Of a stretch of DNA of 8,311 nucleotides, positions 7,503 through 8,311 are shown piece by piece. Both the position numbers and the translations under genes were made by a program. Below the pieces are notes generated by a model. That model did not search any database, was not told the DNA's origin, and worked only from the letters and a program-made list of their open reading frames with translations. This DNA is from Bacillota bacterium (GTDB lineage Bacteria; Bacillota_I; Bacilli_A; MOL361; Turicibacteraceae): positions 8,994 to 17,304 of the forward strand of contig DNGE01000146.1 of assembly GCA_003486705.1 (NCBI GenBank), read 5' to 3'. Position 1 is the stretch's first letter; every line of letters begins with the position of its first letter.

Positions 7503-7508
7503 ATTATA
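7503..7508 (-). promoter_or_regulatory. Promoter -10 box for the GH3-MATE unit
   Basis: There is a perfect TATAAT on the minus strand, which would start transcription near 7496 and give a leader of about 33 bases. The best -35-like hexamer, TTGTAA at 7530-7535, is 21 bases away, too far for a standard sigma-A promoter, so the promoter may be weak or activator-dependent. No catabolite-response (cre) element was recognised around it. Confidence 0.55.
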
Positions 7509-7572
7509 AGGTTTTTGCTTTAAAAAAGCTTACAACTTTTTAGTTTTAAATACGTTAATTATTATCCTTTTT

Positions 7573-7791
7573 TTAGACTGTAATAGTGGAATTCCATTCT
7601 GTTAAATGAATTTCTAAATCGCATAAATTGAATTTATTTAATAGTTGTTTCGTGCATTGTATTAAAGTATTTAAGTAGCTCTCATTTTTATCTAGTACCC
7701 CAGAAAGTTTTTCATCAGCTTGATAATTAACACCTATTCCTCTATCTAAGCGATATTTTTGATTATTTGCTGATTTTATTAATGTTTTATA
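7573..7791 (-). pseudogene. Relic of a GH39 beta-xylosidase-like (possibly AraC-fused) gene
   Basis: An open frame of 72 codons ends at a TAA (7573-7575). It follows an in-frame stop just upstream (7794-7792) and has no ATG, GTG or TTG near its beginning. Its last part reads ADEKLSGVLD, then a leucine-rich helix, then LEIHLTEWNST. The TEWNS/T motif carries the catalytic nucleophile Glu of GH39 beta-xylosidases and of the AraC-GH39 fusion proteins common in Bacillota, and the preceding helix pattern fits that family. The sequence stops immediately after the motif, where a real GH39 protein continues, and both the N-terminal catalytic part and the C-terminal end are missing. I therefore call it a decayed fragment. 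The family assignment rests on a short motif and pattern memory, so it is moderate. Confidence 0.55.
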
Positions 7792-7978
7792 TTAAATATT
7801 CTCCCCATTCCATTCCTATTAAAGATAAGCATTGATCCTTTACTTTTTAACTTTTAAAAGTATCCTCCTGTGTAAACCTCAAAAATCACCAAGGCTTTTC
7901 ATGTAACACTTCCATCTATCTATGTGTCAATTATCCCATCAACTTTTAGCACTACCCTGTTGCATTAATCCAAATAAA
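7792..7978. other. Degenerate non-coding stretch with an orphan Shine-Dalgarno sequence
   Basis: I see no gene here. On the minus strand a consensus AGGAGG (7864-7869) is followed by no ATG/GTG/TTG at a usable distance; instead a perfect 12-base palindrome ACTTTTAAAAGT (7850-7861) follows. Short minus-strand frames that include a small MEVLHEKPW peptide are broken by several stops. This fits continued decay of the gene whose GH39-like end is at 7573-7791, but no homology can be read. Confidence 0.3.
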
Positions 7979-8017
7979 AAAGCCATTCATCATCACCCAG
8001 TGACAATGAATGGCTTT
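7979..8017 (-). terminator. Rho-independent terminator after the right-edge gene
   Basis: AAAGCCATTCAT (7979-7990) pairs perfectly over 12 bp with ATGAATGGCTTT (8006-8017). Inside, TCAC (7993-7996) and GTGA (8000-8003) extend the hairpin after a two-base mismatch on each side. On the minus strand the stem runs straight into TTTTTATTTG, so it ends transcripts of the gene at 8095-8311. The plus-strand side also has a broken T-run and may act weakly. Confidence 0.85.
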
Positions 8018-8094
8018 CCTTTTTAAAACCAATTCAAAAATTTATTCTATTCCATTTGACCTATTAAAACGTTTAATCCCATCTTCATAACTAC

Positions 8095-8311
8095 TTATTC
8101 AATTTCAAACGTCATAATAAACCAAAAATCGTAATCAGCCTCTGGGTATTCATAAAGGAAATGCATTGAATATTTTCCAGCTTCTAACATTGAAACATCC
8201 ACATCAATGTTTTTATTTTGATTCACAATATCTGCAATGTTTGGCCAGTCACCGTTATCAACATGATAATTTGTAATATAAACATCATACGGTAACACCT
8301 GCTCACCTGCA
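8095..8311 (-). CDS. Hypothetical protein, C-terminal part only
   Basis: The frame is open from the right window edge to a TAA at 8095-8097, giving the last 71 residues of a protein that starts outside the window. The GTG at 8298 is most likely an internal valine, because coding-like sequence (AGEQV) continues upstream of it. The visible part is acidic and rich in Asp, Tyr and aromatic residues. It has alternating polar and hydrophobic strands (YDVYITNYHV, SMHFLYEYPE, DFWFIMTFEIE) as in a small beta-sandwich or Ig-like C-terminal domain of an extracellular protein. No membrane segment or catalytic motif is present and I do not recognise the family. A terminator lies about 80 bases downstream, so it is the last gene of its own unit. 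Confidence 0.6.
   Translation of the reverse strand, partial: AGEQVLPYDVYITNYHVDNGDWPNIADIVNQNKNIDVDVSMLEAGKYSMHFLYEYPEADYDFWFIMTFEIE

Noticed and set aside
7482..8094. CRISPR array, tRNA or insertion-sequence ends in the gene-poor stretch
   Set aside because: No regularly spaced repeats, cloverleaf-like segment, terminal inverted repeats or target duplication could be seen; the stretch looks like decayed coding DNA plus a terminator.

Overview
The window is AT-rich and every gene lies on the minus strand. Shine-Dalgarno sites are strong, a lipobox lipoprotein is present and the intrinsic terminators are U-tailed, so this is a low-GC Bacillota chromosome. The mix of an aryl-sulfate sulfotransferase, a GH3 glycosidase, a GH39 relic and a MATE exporter suits a gut-associated member. 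A Turicibacter/Erysipelotrichales-type genome is only a guess.

Read in the direction of transcription (right to left), there are four parts. (1) At the right edge is the 3' end of an unrecognised gene, followed by a strong terminator. (2) About 500 bases of decayed DNA follow, including a 72-codon start-less relic of a GH39 beta-xylosidase-like protein that keeps the TEWN nucleophile motif. (3) A GH3 beta-glucosidase-type enzyme without a signal peptide comes next, with its own -10 box. A MATE exporter lies 63 bases downstream of it, and a terminator closes this pair. (4) About 175 bases of dyad-rich intergenic DNA and an extended -10 promoter precede a tight operon: an aryl-sulfate sulfotransferase (ASST) without a signal peptide, a lipoprotein substrate-binding protein, an ABC ATPase and an ABC permease of the nitrate/sulfonate/taurine (NitT/TauT) importer type. 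The permease runs off the left edge.

The most interesting reading is that the ASST and the importer form one functional unit. A sulfate-ester-like or sulfonate-like ligand would be captured at the cell surface, imported and presented to a cytoplasmic sulfotransferase. The adjacent GH3 enzyme plus MATE exporter would make sense as deglycosylation followed by export of the aglycone. The whole locus could therefore handle conjugated (sulfated or glycosylated) plant or host phenolics. Gene order and families are visible or follow from family knowledge; substrates and cooperation are inferred.

Three genes (ASST, binding protein, GH3) have upstream in-frame GTG/TTG codons that lie in or beside their ribosome-binding sites. 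For these I chose internal ATG starts 9 to 18 bases downstream.
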